In this document: positions 26,541 to 33,901 of the stretch, piece by piece
Layout: every line of letters starts with the position of its first letter
Position numbering within the stretch: the stretch's first letter is position 1
Assembly: GCA_964442015.1 (NCBI GenBank)
Contig: CAYTYA010000006.1
Coordinates: 1 to 45,525 of the forward strand
DNA length: 45,525 nt
Direction of reading: 5' to 3'
Origin: GCA-002701945 sp964442015
GTDB lineage: Bacteria > Fidelibacterota > Marinisomatia > Marinisomatales > TCS55
Notes under the pieces: model-generated
Told to the model about the DNA's origin: nothing
Database searches by the model: none
Seen by the model: the letters and a program-made list of their open reading frames with translations, nothing else
Translations under genes and position numbers: made by a program

Positions 26541-27089
26541 ATGTCGAGAATAGGAAAACAGCCAATTTTAATACCTGATGGAGTTGATGTAACTATCAAT
26601 GATTTATCTGTATTAGTAAAAGGTCCTAAAGGGTCTTTAGACATTAATATTCATAAAGATATGAATTTAGATCTTAAAGACAATGTATTGGTTGTATCTA
26701 GGTCCTCTGATAATAGAGATCATAGATCTCTACATGGAACAACCAGAATGATATTAATGAATTGCGTAATCGGTGTATCAGAAGGGTTTTATAAAGAATT
26801 AGAGATTCAAGGTGTTGGTTATCAGGCTAATATACAGGGTAAAAGACTGATCCTTACTTTAGGTTATTCCCATGAAATTCATTTTGACCCACCTGAAGGT
26901 ATTGTAATAGAAGCAAATAATCGTACTGAAATAAAGGTTTCAGGAATAAATAAGCAGTTGGTAGGGGAGGTTTCAGCTAAAATTAGATCATTTAGAAAAC
27001 CTGAGCCATTTAAGGGAAAAGGGATTCGCTATAAGGGTGAGTATGTTAGGTCTAAACAAGGTAAAACTGTTGGTGGAGGTGAAGGTTGA
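26541..27089 (+). CDS. rplF: 50S ribosomal protein L6
   Basis: uL6 supports the sarcin-ricin region near the GTPase centre. The chosen ATG gives MSRIGKQPILIPDGV, the canonical start, and 182 aa. A TTG 12 bases upstream would add four residues and overlap rpsH, and was not used. The C-terminal KPEPFKGKGIRYKGEYVRSK motif is intact. Confidence 0.97.
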   Translation: MSRIGKQPILIPDGVDVTINDLSVLVKGPKGSLDINIHKDMNLDLKDNVLVVSRSSDNRDHRSLHGTTRMILMNCVIGVSEGFYKELEIQGVGYQANIQGKRLILTLGYSHEIHFDPPEGIVIEANNRTEIKVSGINKQLVGEVSAKIRSFRKPEPFKGKGIRYKGEYVRSKQGKTVGGGEG

Positions 27090-27457
27090 GCAAGTTAACA
27101 AAAGATAATGCAAGAAACGAACGTAGACGAAATCGTAGTAAACGCACACAAGACAATATCTCTAATCGACCAAGACTTGTTGTAAGTAGGAGTCTAAATA
27201 ATATTCAAGCACAAATTATTGATGACTTAAATGGTGCAACTTTGGTTTCAGTCTCTTCGTTAGACAAAAGTTTAAAATCTGAAATTGCTAAGGTTAAAGG
27301 GAAGGTTGAGCAAAGTAAAATTGTAGGAAAAAAGATTGGTGAGAAAGCGAAAAAGAATAAAATTAAAGAGGTATGGTTTGATCGTAATGGTTACCCATAT
27401 ACAGGTAGAGTTAAAGCAATGGCTGATGCTGCCCGAAAATCAGGTTTAAAATTTTAA
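27086..27457 (+). CDS. rplR: 50S ribosomal protein L18
   Basis: uL18 brings 5S rRNA to the 50S with L5. It has 123 aa. The start is TTG overlapping the rplF stop (TTGA), preceded by GGAGGTGAAGG. Family signatures are RPRLVVSRSLNNIQAQIIDD and the C-terminal VWFDRNGYPYTGRVKAMADA. Confidence 0.97.
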   Translation: MSKLTKDNARNERRRNRSKRTQDNISNRPRLVVSRSLNNIQAQIIDDLNGATLVSVSSLDKSLKSEIAKVKGKVEQSKIVGKKIGEKAKKNKIKEVWFDRNGYPYTGRVKAMADAARKSGLKF

Positions 27458-27472
27458 TTGAGAGGATAAAAG

Positions 27473-27976
27473 TTGTCTATAATTAATCCAGCAGAATTAG
27501 ATTTAAAAGAAGAATCAGTAGTTAGAATTAATCGTGTCGCTAAAGTAACATCTAGGGGCAAAAGATTTAGTTTTTCAACCTTAGTTGTTATTGGGGATGG
27601 AAGTGGCCATATCGGTGTTGGTTTAGGGAAAGCTAATGAGGTTATATCTAGTATAGCTAAAGCCAAAGATAACGCGAAACATAATATATTTAAAGCTAAG
27701 ATAATTAATGGAACTATTCCCCATAAAATTGTTGGAAAGTATGGATCAAGTAGGGTCTTACTTAAGCCAGCATCACAGGGTACAGGTATTATTGCTGGAG
27801 GCCCTGTTCGAGCAGTTATGGAACAAGTAGGCATAAACAATATCTTATCAAAAAGATATGGTTCAACAAATCCGTTGAATATAGTGCGAGCAACTATTAA
27901 TGCTTTGGAGAATTTGCAGGATGCGGTTTTGGTAGCAAATAAACGTGGAATGACAATCAAAGAATTATTTAGTTAG
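27473..27976 (+). CDS. rpsE: 30S ribosomal protein S5
   Basis: uS5 is a fidelity protein at the mRNA channel. It has 167 aa from a TTG start eight bases after GAGGAT. The double-stranded-RNA-binding-like N domain has VTSRGKRFSFSTLVVIGDG. The C domain has KPASQGTGIIAGGPVRAVME and GSTNPLNIVRAT. The serine/lysine loop associated with spectinomycin resistance looks wild type. Confidence 0.98.
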   Translation: MSIINPAELDLKEESVVRINRVAKVTSRGKRFSFSTLVVIGDGSGHIGVGLGKANEVISSIAKAKDNAKHNIFKAKIINGTIPHKIVGKYGSSRVLLKPASQGTGIIAGGPVRAVMEQVGINNILSKRYGSTNPLNIVRATINALENLQDAVLVANKRGMTIKELFS

Positions 27977-27978
27977 AT

Positions 27979-28173
27979 ATGAAAAAATCAAAAAACAAAG
28001 AACTTAGAATTACACAGGTTAAAAGTAGAATCGGTTATAAAAAGAAAGCTAAGGCTACTTTGGATGCTATGGGTTTGAGAAAATTAAATAAATCAGTTAT
28101 AATGCCTGATAATCCTGCAACAAGGGGTATGGTAAAGAAAATAGAATTTTTAATAGACGTGGAAGAGTTATAA
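27979..28173 (+). CDS. rpmD: 50S ribosomal protein L30
   Basis: uL30, 64 aa. Core RITQVKSRIGYKKKAKATLD then LGLRKLNKS-like AMGLRKLNKSVIMPDNPATR is diagnostic, and a VKKIEFLIDVEE tail follows. It is two bases after rpsE and overlaps rplO by one base. Confidence 0.96.
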   Translation: MKKSKNKELRITQVKSRIGYKKKAKATLDAMGLRKLNKSVIMPDNPATRGMVKKIEFLIDVEEL

Positions 28174-28613
28174 TGAGACTTAGTTTATTGAAACCAGTTA
28201 AAGGAGCGACATCTAATAGAAAACGTGTTGGCAGAGGACACGGATCTGGTCTTGGTAGAACTGCAGGGAGAGGCGAAAAAGGATATCATTCTAGAAGTGG
28301 AAGTAAACATAGACCTTGGTTTGAGGGTGGTCAAATGCCGTTACATAGACGTCTTCCTAAGAGGGGTTTCTCTAATTATTTATTTAGGAAACAATATCAG
28401 ATTGTTAACCTTAGAGATATTGATACCCTCAATACAGATGAAGTCGATTCAAAAAAACTTTTTGATAATGGCTTAATATCTTCCTCCTTGCAGCCTGTTA
28501 AAGTTTTGGGTGATGGTGAATTAAAAAATGCAATTAAAATTAAAGCCACTAGTTTTAGTAAATCAGCTGTCTTGAAGATTGAGAAAGCTGGGGGAACAGT
28601 TGAAATACAATGA
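28173..28613 (+). CDS. rplO: 50S ribosomal protein L15
   Basis: uL15 penetrates the 50S core during late assembly. It has 146 aa. The Gly/Arg-rich N terminus shows RKRVGRGHGSGLGRTAGRG and FEGGQMPLHRRLPKRGF. The globular C half ends KAGGTVEIQ. It overlaps secY by four bases (ATGA). Confidence 0.97.
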   Translation: MRLSLLKPVKGATSNRKRVGRGHGSGLGRTAGRGEKGYHSRSGSKHRPWFEGGQMPLHRRLPKRGFSNYLFRKQYQIVNLRDIDTLNTDEVDSKKLFDNGLISSSLQPVKVLGDGELKNAIKIKATSFSKSAVLKIEKAGGTVEIQ

Positions 28614-29944
28614 TTGAGAAAATCAGAAATATGTTCAACATACCTGAGCTTCGAGGGAGGATATTATTTACTTTTGGAGTTCTAGTTGTGGTTCGAATGG
28701 GAGCGCATATACCTATCCCTGGGATCAATAGTGAAGCTTTAATGGATGCATTTCGTGCTATGCAAAGTCAAAATACATTGTTAGGTCTTTTTAATATGTT
28801 TGCTGGTGGTGCCTTTCAAAAGGCAACATTATTTGCACTTGGAATAATGCCATATATAACAACTTCAATTATTTTCCAATTAATGGGTAGTGTTGTTCCC
28901 TATTTTCAACGATTACAGAAAGAGGGTGAAGAGGGAAGAAAAAAATTAACCCAACTAACAAGATACGGTACAGTCGCTGTATCTATTCTTCAGGCTTATA
29001 GTATAACAATATTTCTAGAATCTATGACTTCTAGTAATGGTGTTGCGGTAGTTACTAATCCTGGCATTGGATTTACATTTGTTGCAATAGTTAGTATTGT
29101 TACAGGAACCATGTTGCTTATGTGGTTAGGTGAACGAATTACTGAACGTGGCATTGGTAATGGAATATCATTAATTATTATGGTAGGTATAGTTTCTGTT
29201 CTCCCCTCTGTTATTCTTGGGGAGATTACTCAGGTACAGGCAGGCTTAAGAGGTATTCTAACAGAAGTGATTTTACTTGGTATAATGTTTATTATTATTG
29301 CATTTGTAGTAAGATTAACTCAAGGAACAAGAAAGATTCCAGTACAATATGCAAAAAGAGTTGTTGGTCGTAAAATATACGGTGGCCAGGCTACACATAT
29401 TCCACTGCGGGTTAATACAGCTGGTGTTATGCCTATAATTTTTGCTCAATCTGTAATGTTTATACCTAGTACAGTTGCTATGTTTTTTCCTGAAAGTGAA
29501 TTTATGCTTGGTGTTACTAGATGGTTTTCATTTGATCATCCATTCTATTGGACAGTTTTTGGTTTGATGATAATATTTTTCACGTATTTTTATACTGCTA
29601 TAGCTTTTGATCCGGTTCAAGTTGCTTCTAATATGAAACAGCATGGTGGATTTATACCAGGTGTAAGGCCTGGAAAGAAAACAGCTGAATATATTGATAA
29701 TATTTTAACTCGCGTTACTCTTCCAGGTTCAATTTTTCTTGCTGGAGTCGCTGTTTTCCCATTTGTTTTAATGAATGTTATGAATGTCGGTTATGATTTG
29801 GCCTCTTTTTTTGGAGGTACGAGTCTCTTGATAATTGTTGGTGTTGCCCTTGATACATTACAACAAATTGAATCTCATCTTCTAATGCGTCACTATGACG
29901 GTTTTTTGTCAAAAGGTAAAATTAGAGGTAGAAAACGGATTTAA
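28610..29944 (+). CDS. secY: Preprotein translocase subunit SecY
   Basis: SecY is the channel of the inner-membrane Sec translocon and works with SecE (4607-4789). It has 444 aa with ten predicted helices. Signatures include GAHIPIPGIN, the FALGIMPYITTSIIFQLMG plug/helix region, the QGTRKIPVQYAKR cytosolic loop and GFIPGVRPGKKTAEYI. It is translationally coupled to rplO, and its stop overlaps the map start by one base. Confidence 0.98.
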   Translation: MIEKIRNMFNIPELRGRILFTFGVLVVVRMGAHIPIPGINSEALMDAFRAMQSQNTLLGLFNMFAGGAFQKATLFALGIMPYITTSIIFQLMGSVVPYFQRLQKEGEEGRKKLTQLTRYGTVAVSILQAYSITIFLESMTSSNGVAVVTNPGIGFTFVAIVSIVTGTMLLMWLGERITERGIGNGISLIIMVGIVSVLPSVILGEITQVQAGLRGILTEVILLGIMFIIIAFVVRLTQGTRKIPVQYAKRVVGRKIYGGQATHIPLRVNTAGVMPIIFAQSVMFIPSTVAMFFPESEFMLGVTRWFSFDHPFYWTVFGLMIIFFTYFYTAIAFDPVQVASNMKQHGGFIPGVRPGKKTAEYIDNILTRVTLPGSIFLAGVAVFPFVLMNVMNVGYDLASFFGGTSLLIIVGVALDTLQQIESHLLMRHYDGFLSKGKIRGRKRI

Positions 29945-30702
29945 TGGTTAGAATTAGAACAGAAAGAGAAATTGATCTTATTGCTGAAAGTGCTCAGATT
30001 GTAGCCGATACATTAGATATGCTTTCAGAGAGAGTAAAGTCGGGTACTTCATTATTGGAGTTAGATATGTTAGCCGAAAAATTTATTCGCGCTAAAGATG
30101 CTATACCTGCATTTAAAGGTTATATGGGCTTTCCTTCTACATTATGTATTTCTGTTAATGATGAAGTAGTGCATGGAATACCTTCAGGTAATATGCTTAA
30201 AGGTGGTCAGATAGTTGGGATTGATTGTGGAGCTGTTAAAAATGGTTATTATGGAGATTCAGCAAGAACTTTTGCTGTTGGGAGTATAAGCAATGAAGAT
30301 AGAGAATTAATAGAAACAACTCAAGAAGCTTTATATTGTGGAATTAAAAAAGCTGTGCCTGGAAACTATGTATCAGATATTGGACATGCAATTCAGTCAT
30401 TTGTTGAGCCTAAAGGTTATTCAATCGTGAGAGAGTTAGTTGGGCATGGAATTGGAACAAATCTCCATGAAGATCCTCAAATTCCAAATTATGGAGATCC
30501 CGGTATGGGTATTCTATTGAAAGAAGGTATGTGTCTTGCGATAGAGCCAATGATTAATAGAGGTAGTAGAGAGGTTTATACATTAGATGATGGTTGGACA
30601 GTAAAGACCAAGGATGGTTATAATTCTGCTCATTTCGAACATACGATTGTAATCCGGGAGGATGGTCCTGAGGTTCTTTCAGGGAGTAAGCTGAATGGCT
30701 AA
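29944..30702 (+). CDS. map: Methionine aminopeptidase, type I
   Basis: Removes the initiator methionine from nascent proteins. It has 252 aa. Metal ligands are D94, D105, H168, E201 and E232, with H77 as the substrate-side histidine (VVHGIP). GIDCGAVKNGYYGDSA and LVGHGIGTNLHEDP are canonical. No SH3-type N-terminal extension is present. It overlaps infA by eight bases. adk, which often lies between secY and map, is absent here. Confidence 0.98.
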   Translation: MVRIRTEREIDLIAESAQIVADTLDMLSERVKSGTSLLELDMLAEKFIRAKDAIPAFKGYMGFPSTLCISVNDEVVHGIPSGNMLKGGQIVGIDCGAVKNGYYGDSARTFAVGSISNEDRELIETTQEALYCGIKKAVPGNYVSDIGHAIQSFVEPKGYSIVRELVGHGIGTNLHEDPQIPNYGDPGMGILLKEGMCLAIEPMINRGSREVYTLDDGWTVKTKDGYNSAHFEHTIVIREDGPEVLSGSKLNG

Positions 30703-30922
30703 GGAAAAACCTATAACAATTGATGGGGTTATAACGGAAACACTTCCAAGTGCAATGTTTAGAGTTGAGGTTGAAATTGGTGGTGAAATGCATGAAGTTT
30801 TAGCTCATGTGTCAGGCAAGATGAGAATGCATTATATTAAAATTTTACCTGGTGATATTGTAACATTAGAAATATCTCCTTATGATTTAAAACGTGGAAG
30901 AATTATTTATAGGCAAAAGTAG
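30695..30922 (+). CDS. infA: Translation initiation factor IF-1
   Basis: IF-1 binds the 30S A site during initiation. It has 75 aa with one OB fold: KEKPITIDGVITETLPSAMF, VLAHVSGKMRMHYIKILPGD and SPYDLKRGRIIYRQK. The start lies within the last codons of map, an eight-base overlap, so its translation probably depends on map being translated. Confidence 0.97.
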   Translation: MAKEKPITIDGVITETLPSAMFRVEVEIGGEMHEVLAHVSGKMRMHYIKILPGDIVTLEISPYDLKRGRIIYRQK

Positions 30923-30924
30923 TT

Positions 30925-31038
30925 ATGAAAGTTAGACCTTCTGTAAAAAAAATGTGTCCTAAATGTAAGATTATTAAACGAAAGGGTGTTGTACAAGTAA
31001 TTTGTGAGAACCCTAAGCATAAGCAAAGACAGGGATAG
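30925..31038 (+). CDS. rpmJ: 50S ribosomal protein L36, zinc-binding
   Basis: bL36 is a 37-aa zinc-ribbon protein: MKVRPSVKKMCPKCKIIKRK then C27 and H32 (ligands C11, C14, C27 and H32). It ends KHKQRQG. It begins two bases after infA, the normal place between infA and rpsM. It is the C-plus type, in contrast to the cysteine-free L33 in this window. Confidence 0.96.
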   Translation: MKVRPSVKKMCPKCKIIKRKGVVQVICENPKHKQRQG

Positions 31039-31048
31039 GGTAAAAATT

Positions 31049-31435
31049 ATGGCAAGAATAGCAGGTGTAGATATTCCAAGAGATAAGAAAGTTCCTTATT
31101 CATTGAGTTATATATATGGAATTGGTCTTACTACCGCGAAAGAAATATGCGATAAAGCTAAAATAAATCATAACAAACGAGTTAAAGATCTAACTGAAAA
31201 GCAAGTAGTAACTATTCGTGATGTTATTTCAAAAATGGAATTAGCTATTGAAGGTGAACATAGATCAGAAGTTGCTATGAACATTAAGCGTTTGCGAGAT
31301 ATTGGGAGCTATAAAGGGATGCGTCATAGAAGAGGACTGCCTGTAAATGGTCAACGAACAAAAACAAATGCCCGAACAAGAAAAGGTCGTAAGAAAACTG
31401 TCGGAATGGGTAAAAAAGCTTTGGAAAAGAAATAG
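31049..31435 (+). CDS. rpsM: 30S ribosomal protein S13
   Basis: uS13 forms head bridges and contacts P-site tRNA. I start at ATG 31049 (MARIAGVDIPRDKK), giving 128 aa. The frame is open 45 bases further upstream but that would overlap rpmJ and is not family-like. Motifs are YIYGIGLTTAKEIC, RHRRGLPVNGQRTKTNART and a basic tail. Confidence 0.97.
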   Translation: MARIAGVDIPRDKKVPYSLSYIYGIGLTTAKEICDKAKINHNKRVKDLTEKQVVTIRDVISKMELAIEGEHRSEVAMNIKRLRDIGSYKGMRHRRGLPVNGQRTKTNARTRKGRKKTVGMGKKALEKK

Positions 31436-31449
31436 AAAGGTTATATTAA

Positions 31450-31842
31450 TTGGCTAAACCACCACAAAAGAAGAAATCAAAGAAGAAGAAGGTTGCTGAT
31501 ACTAGAGGAGTTGCTAGTATAAAGGCTACTTTCAATAATACTCATATATCAATTGCAGATAAATTTGGAAATGTAATTGCTTGGTCTACAGCTGGAACGT
31601 CAGGGTTTAAAGGTTCACGTAAAAATACTTCTTATGCAGCTACTGTTGCGGCTGAAAAGGTTGCCAAAGAAGTAATTTCCATGGGTCTCCTATCTGTAGA
31701 TGTGAGAGTTAAAGGACCAGGGTCTGGTAGGGAATCTGCGGTAAGATCATTGGCTTCAGCTGGATTAAATGTAATGTCTATAAAAGATGTTACACCATTA
31801 CCCCATAATGGTTGTAGGCCACCAAAAAGAAGAAGGGTCTAG
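31450..31842 (+). CDS. rpsK: 30S ribosomal protein S11
   Basis: uS11 is on the 30S platform near the E site. It has 130 aa from a TTG start after GAAAGG. The N terminus is a lysine-rich tail (PQKKKSKKKK). The core has ATFNNTHISIADKFGNVIAW and VKGPGSGRESAVRSLASAGL, and it ends DVTPLPHNGCRPPKRRRV. Confidence 0.97.
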   Translation: MAKPPQKKKSKKKKVADTRGVASIKATFNNTHISIADKFGNVIAWSTAGTSGFKGSRKNTSYAATVAAEKVAKEVISMGLLSVDVRVKGPGSGRESAVRSLASAGLNVMSIKDVTPLPHNGCRPPKRRRV

Positions 31843-31856
31843 TTAAGAGGAATATT

Positions 31857-32474
31857 ATGGCAAAATTAAATACACCAAGAGGAAAGATAGTTCGAAAATT
31901 TGGTGAAAATATTTTTGGAAACAATAAATATGATCGTTTATTAAATCGCAAACCTTATGCCCCTGGTCAGCATGGTCAGGCTAGACGTAGGCGCTTATCG
32001 AATTATGGTACGCAATTACTTGAGAAGCAAAAAATTAAGTTTATGTATGGCCTGTTAGAAAAACAATTTAGATCATATTTTGCTAAGGCTGATCAAATGA
32101 AAGGTGAAACAGGAACAAATCTTATGGAGTTGCTTGAAAGAAGGCTTGATAATGTTGTTTATAGATTGAGTTTTGCTTCATCACGTCCTCAGGCTAGGCA
32201 ACTTGTAAATCATGCACATTTTTTAGTTAATGATAAAAAAGTAAATATTCCAAGCTATCTTGTTAAGTCTGGTGATCAGATTAAAGTCCGTGATAAGAGT
32301 AAGAAATTAGATGTAATATTGGATTCTGTGCGGTTAGTAAAAGGTGATTTAGATTTACCTTGGCTAGAGCTTGATAAAGCAAAGTTAACTGGTACTTTTA
32401 CTGAAGTACCAAAACGAGAAGATATGGGTATTATAGTCAATGAACAGTTAATTGTTGAGCTATATTCAAAGTAA
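31857..32474 (+). CDS. rpsD: 30S ribosomal protein S4
   Basis: uS4 starts 16S folding and guards the mRNA entry. It has 205 aa. The N-terminal region lacks the four-cysteine zinc site (C-minus form). PYAPGQHGQARRRRLSNYG and the S4 domain ERRLDNVVYRLSFASSRPQA are clear. It is preceded by AGAGGAA. Confidence 0.97.
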   Translation: MAKLNTPRGKIVRKFGENIFGNNKYDRLLNRKPYAPGQHGQARRRRLSNYGTQLLEKQKIKFMYGLLEKQFRSYFAKADQMKGETGTNLMELLERRLDNVVYRLSFASSRPQARQLVNHAHFLVNDKKVNIPSYLVKSGDQIKVRDKSKKLDVILDSVRLVKGDLDLPWLELDKAKLTGTFTEVPKREDMGIIVNEQLIVELYSK

Positions 32475-32495
32475 TAAATAAAAGGGTAATAGATA

Positions 32496-33467
32496 ATGTC
32501 AAAAAAACTTGAAATTAAAATTAAAGCTGAAGAAAACAGTTTATCAGATACTTTTGGTAAGTTTATTGTGAAACCATTAGAAAGAGGTTATGGAATTACT
32601 ATTGGTAATGCTTTAAGGCGTGTTCTTTTAACTTGTATACCAGGCGCCGCCATTACAAATATTAGGATTGATGGAGTGTTGCATGAATTTTCTTCAATTG
32701 AAGGGGTTCACGAAGATGTTTCAGATATAATTCAGAACCTTAAAGGAGTTCGATTTAAACTAGATGATAACGATCCTGAAAAAATAAATATTAAATTAGA
32801 GGGTCCTTGTAAATTTACTGCAACTGATATTCAGAAGGCTACTTCAGAATTAAAGGTTCTGAATAAGAAACATTATATCACTGAATTAAACGAAGGTGTA
32901 AAGTTAGATGCAGAAATCAAAATTGGTGTTGGTAAAGGTTATACTCCTTCCGAAGAGAATGAGCTTCCAAATGCTCCATTAGGCACTATTGCAATTGATA
33001 GTATTTTTAACCCTGTTAGTAAAGTAATTTTTAATGTTACACCGGTCCCAGGAGCTAAAGAACCAATTGAGCTGTTATCTTTGGAAGTTACAACTGATGG
33101 ATCCATTGCTCCTCAAGATGCTGTAAGTTATTCAGCCACTGTATTGATGGATCAATTACGTATAGTTGAATCAATTAGTAAGCCTGAAGTTCTTGAAATA
33201 TCAGAGCCAGTAAGTGAAGAAGTGTTAGAGATACGCAAGTTATTGAATCTAACAATAGATGAGATGGAGCTTTCAGTTCGTAGTCATAATTGTCTTCAAG
33301 CCGCAGGTATAAAATTCATTTATGAATTAGTTAGTAAAGAAGAGAACCAAATGCTTAAATATAAGAATTTTGGTAGAAAGTCATTAACTGAACTTGTTGA
33401 GAAACTTGATCAAATGGGTCTTAGCTTTGGTATAGAAGTAGATAAATACTTAAAAGAAGAAGTATAA
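32496..33467 (+). CDS. rpoA: DNA-directed RNA polymerase subunit alpha
   Basis: Alpha dimerises to nucleate RNA polymerase assembly. It has 323 aa. The N-terminal domain has FGKFIVKPLERGYGITIGNA and LRRVLLTCIPGAAIT. The C-terminal domain shows ELSVRSHNCL, containing the arginine equivalent to E. coli R265 that binds UP elements, and FGRKSLTELVEKL. A complete alpha-CTD implies normal UP-element and activator use. Confidence 0.98.
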   Translation: MSKKLEIKIKAEENSLSDTFGKFIVKPLERGYGITIGNALRRVLLTCIPGAAITNIRIDGVLHEFSSIEGVHEDVSDIIQNLKGVRFKLDDNDPEKINIKLEGPCKFTATDIQKATSELKVLNKKHYITELNEGVKLDAEIKIGVGKGYTPSEENELPNAPLGTIAIDSIFNPVSKVIFNVTPVPGAKEPIELLSLEVTTDGSIAPQDAVSYSATVLMDQLRIVESISKPEVLEISEPVSEEVLEIRKLLNLTIDEMELSVRSHNCLQAAGIKFIYELVSKEENQMLKYKNFGRKSLTELVEKLDQMGLSFGIEVDKYLKEEV

Positions 33468-33471
33468 AATA

Positions 33472-33882
33472 GTGAGACATCGAAGAAAAGGTAGAAAATT
33501 AGGTGTTAATCCAAGTCATAGGAGAGCATTGCTATCTAATTTGGCTGAAAATTTAATACTGCATAAGCGTATTAAAACTACTGAGTCTAGAGCTAAGGAG
33601 TTACGTAGATATATCGAACCTCTTATTACTAAAGCGAAAAAGGGTGATCTCACTTCAATAAGAATGATAGCTAGAAAAATTCGTCACAAAAATATTCTAG
33701 GTATTTTATTAAATGACGTAGCTCCAGTTTATAAAAATAGAAATGGTGGGTATACACGTATTGTTAAACTAGGGTTCCGAGATAATGATAGAGCATCAGT
33801 TGCACTTATTGAATTTGTTGATATGGAAGGTGCAATAGATTCTGAGCTTGTTACTTCTGGTGAGGAAAAAGATTCGGAATGA
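33472..33882 (+). CDS. rplQ: 50S ribosomal protein L17
   Basis: bL17 is near the tunnel exit. It has 136 aa from a GTG start. The core is RHRRKGRKLGVNPSHRRALL then KTTESRAKELRRYIEPLITK. The C-terminal tail (about 15 residues) is acidic and beyond the usual core. It is the last gene of the alpha operon. Two hairpins follow within 80 bases. Confidence 0.97.
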   Translation: MRHRRKGRKLGVNPSHRRALLSNLAENLILHKRIKTTESRAKELRRYIEPLITKAKKGDLTSIRMIARKIRHKNILGILLNDVAPVYKNRNGGYTRIVKLGFRDNDRASVALIEFVDMEGAIDSELVTSGEEKDSE

Positions 33883-33901
33883 ACATAATTCACACTTAAT
33901 A

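Noticed and set aside
27454..27960. 168-codon minus-strand frame opposite rpsE
   Set aside because: Antisense shadow of a highly conserved ribosomal gene, with no ribosome binding site or recognisable motif. The other minus-strand frames opposite rpoB, rpoC, tuf, fusA and rplA were rejected for the same reason.
28225..28476. 83-codon plus-strand frame within rplO
   Set aside because: Out-of-frame shadow of the conserved L15 gene, with no family features.
31004..31048. Longer N terminus for S13
   Set aside because: The frame is open upstream but overlaps rpmJ, and the canonical S13 start MARIAGVDIP is at 31049.
33848..33901. TTG start inside rplQ for the GHL10-like protein
   Set aside because: It would place about 18 polar residues before the signal peptide; GTG 33902 gives a compact leader. 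This remains uncertain because the terminator overlaps either choice.
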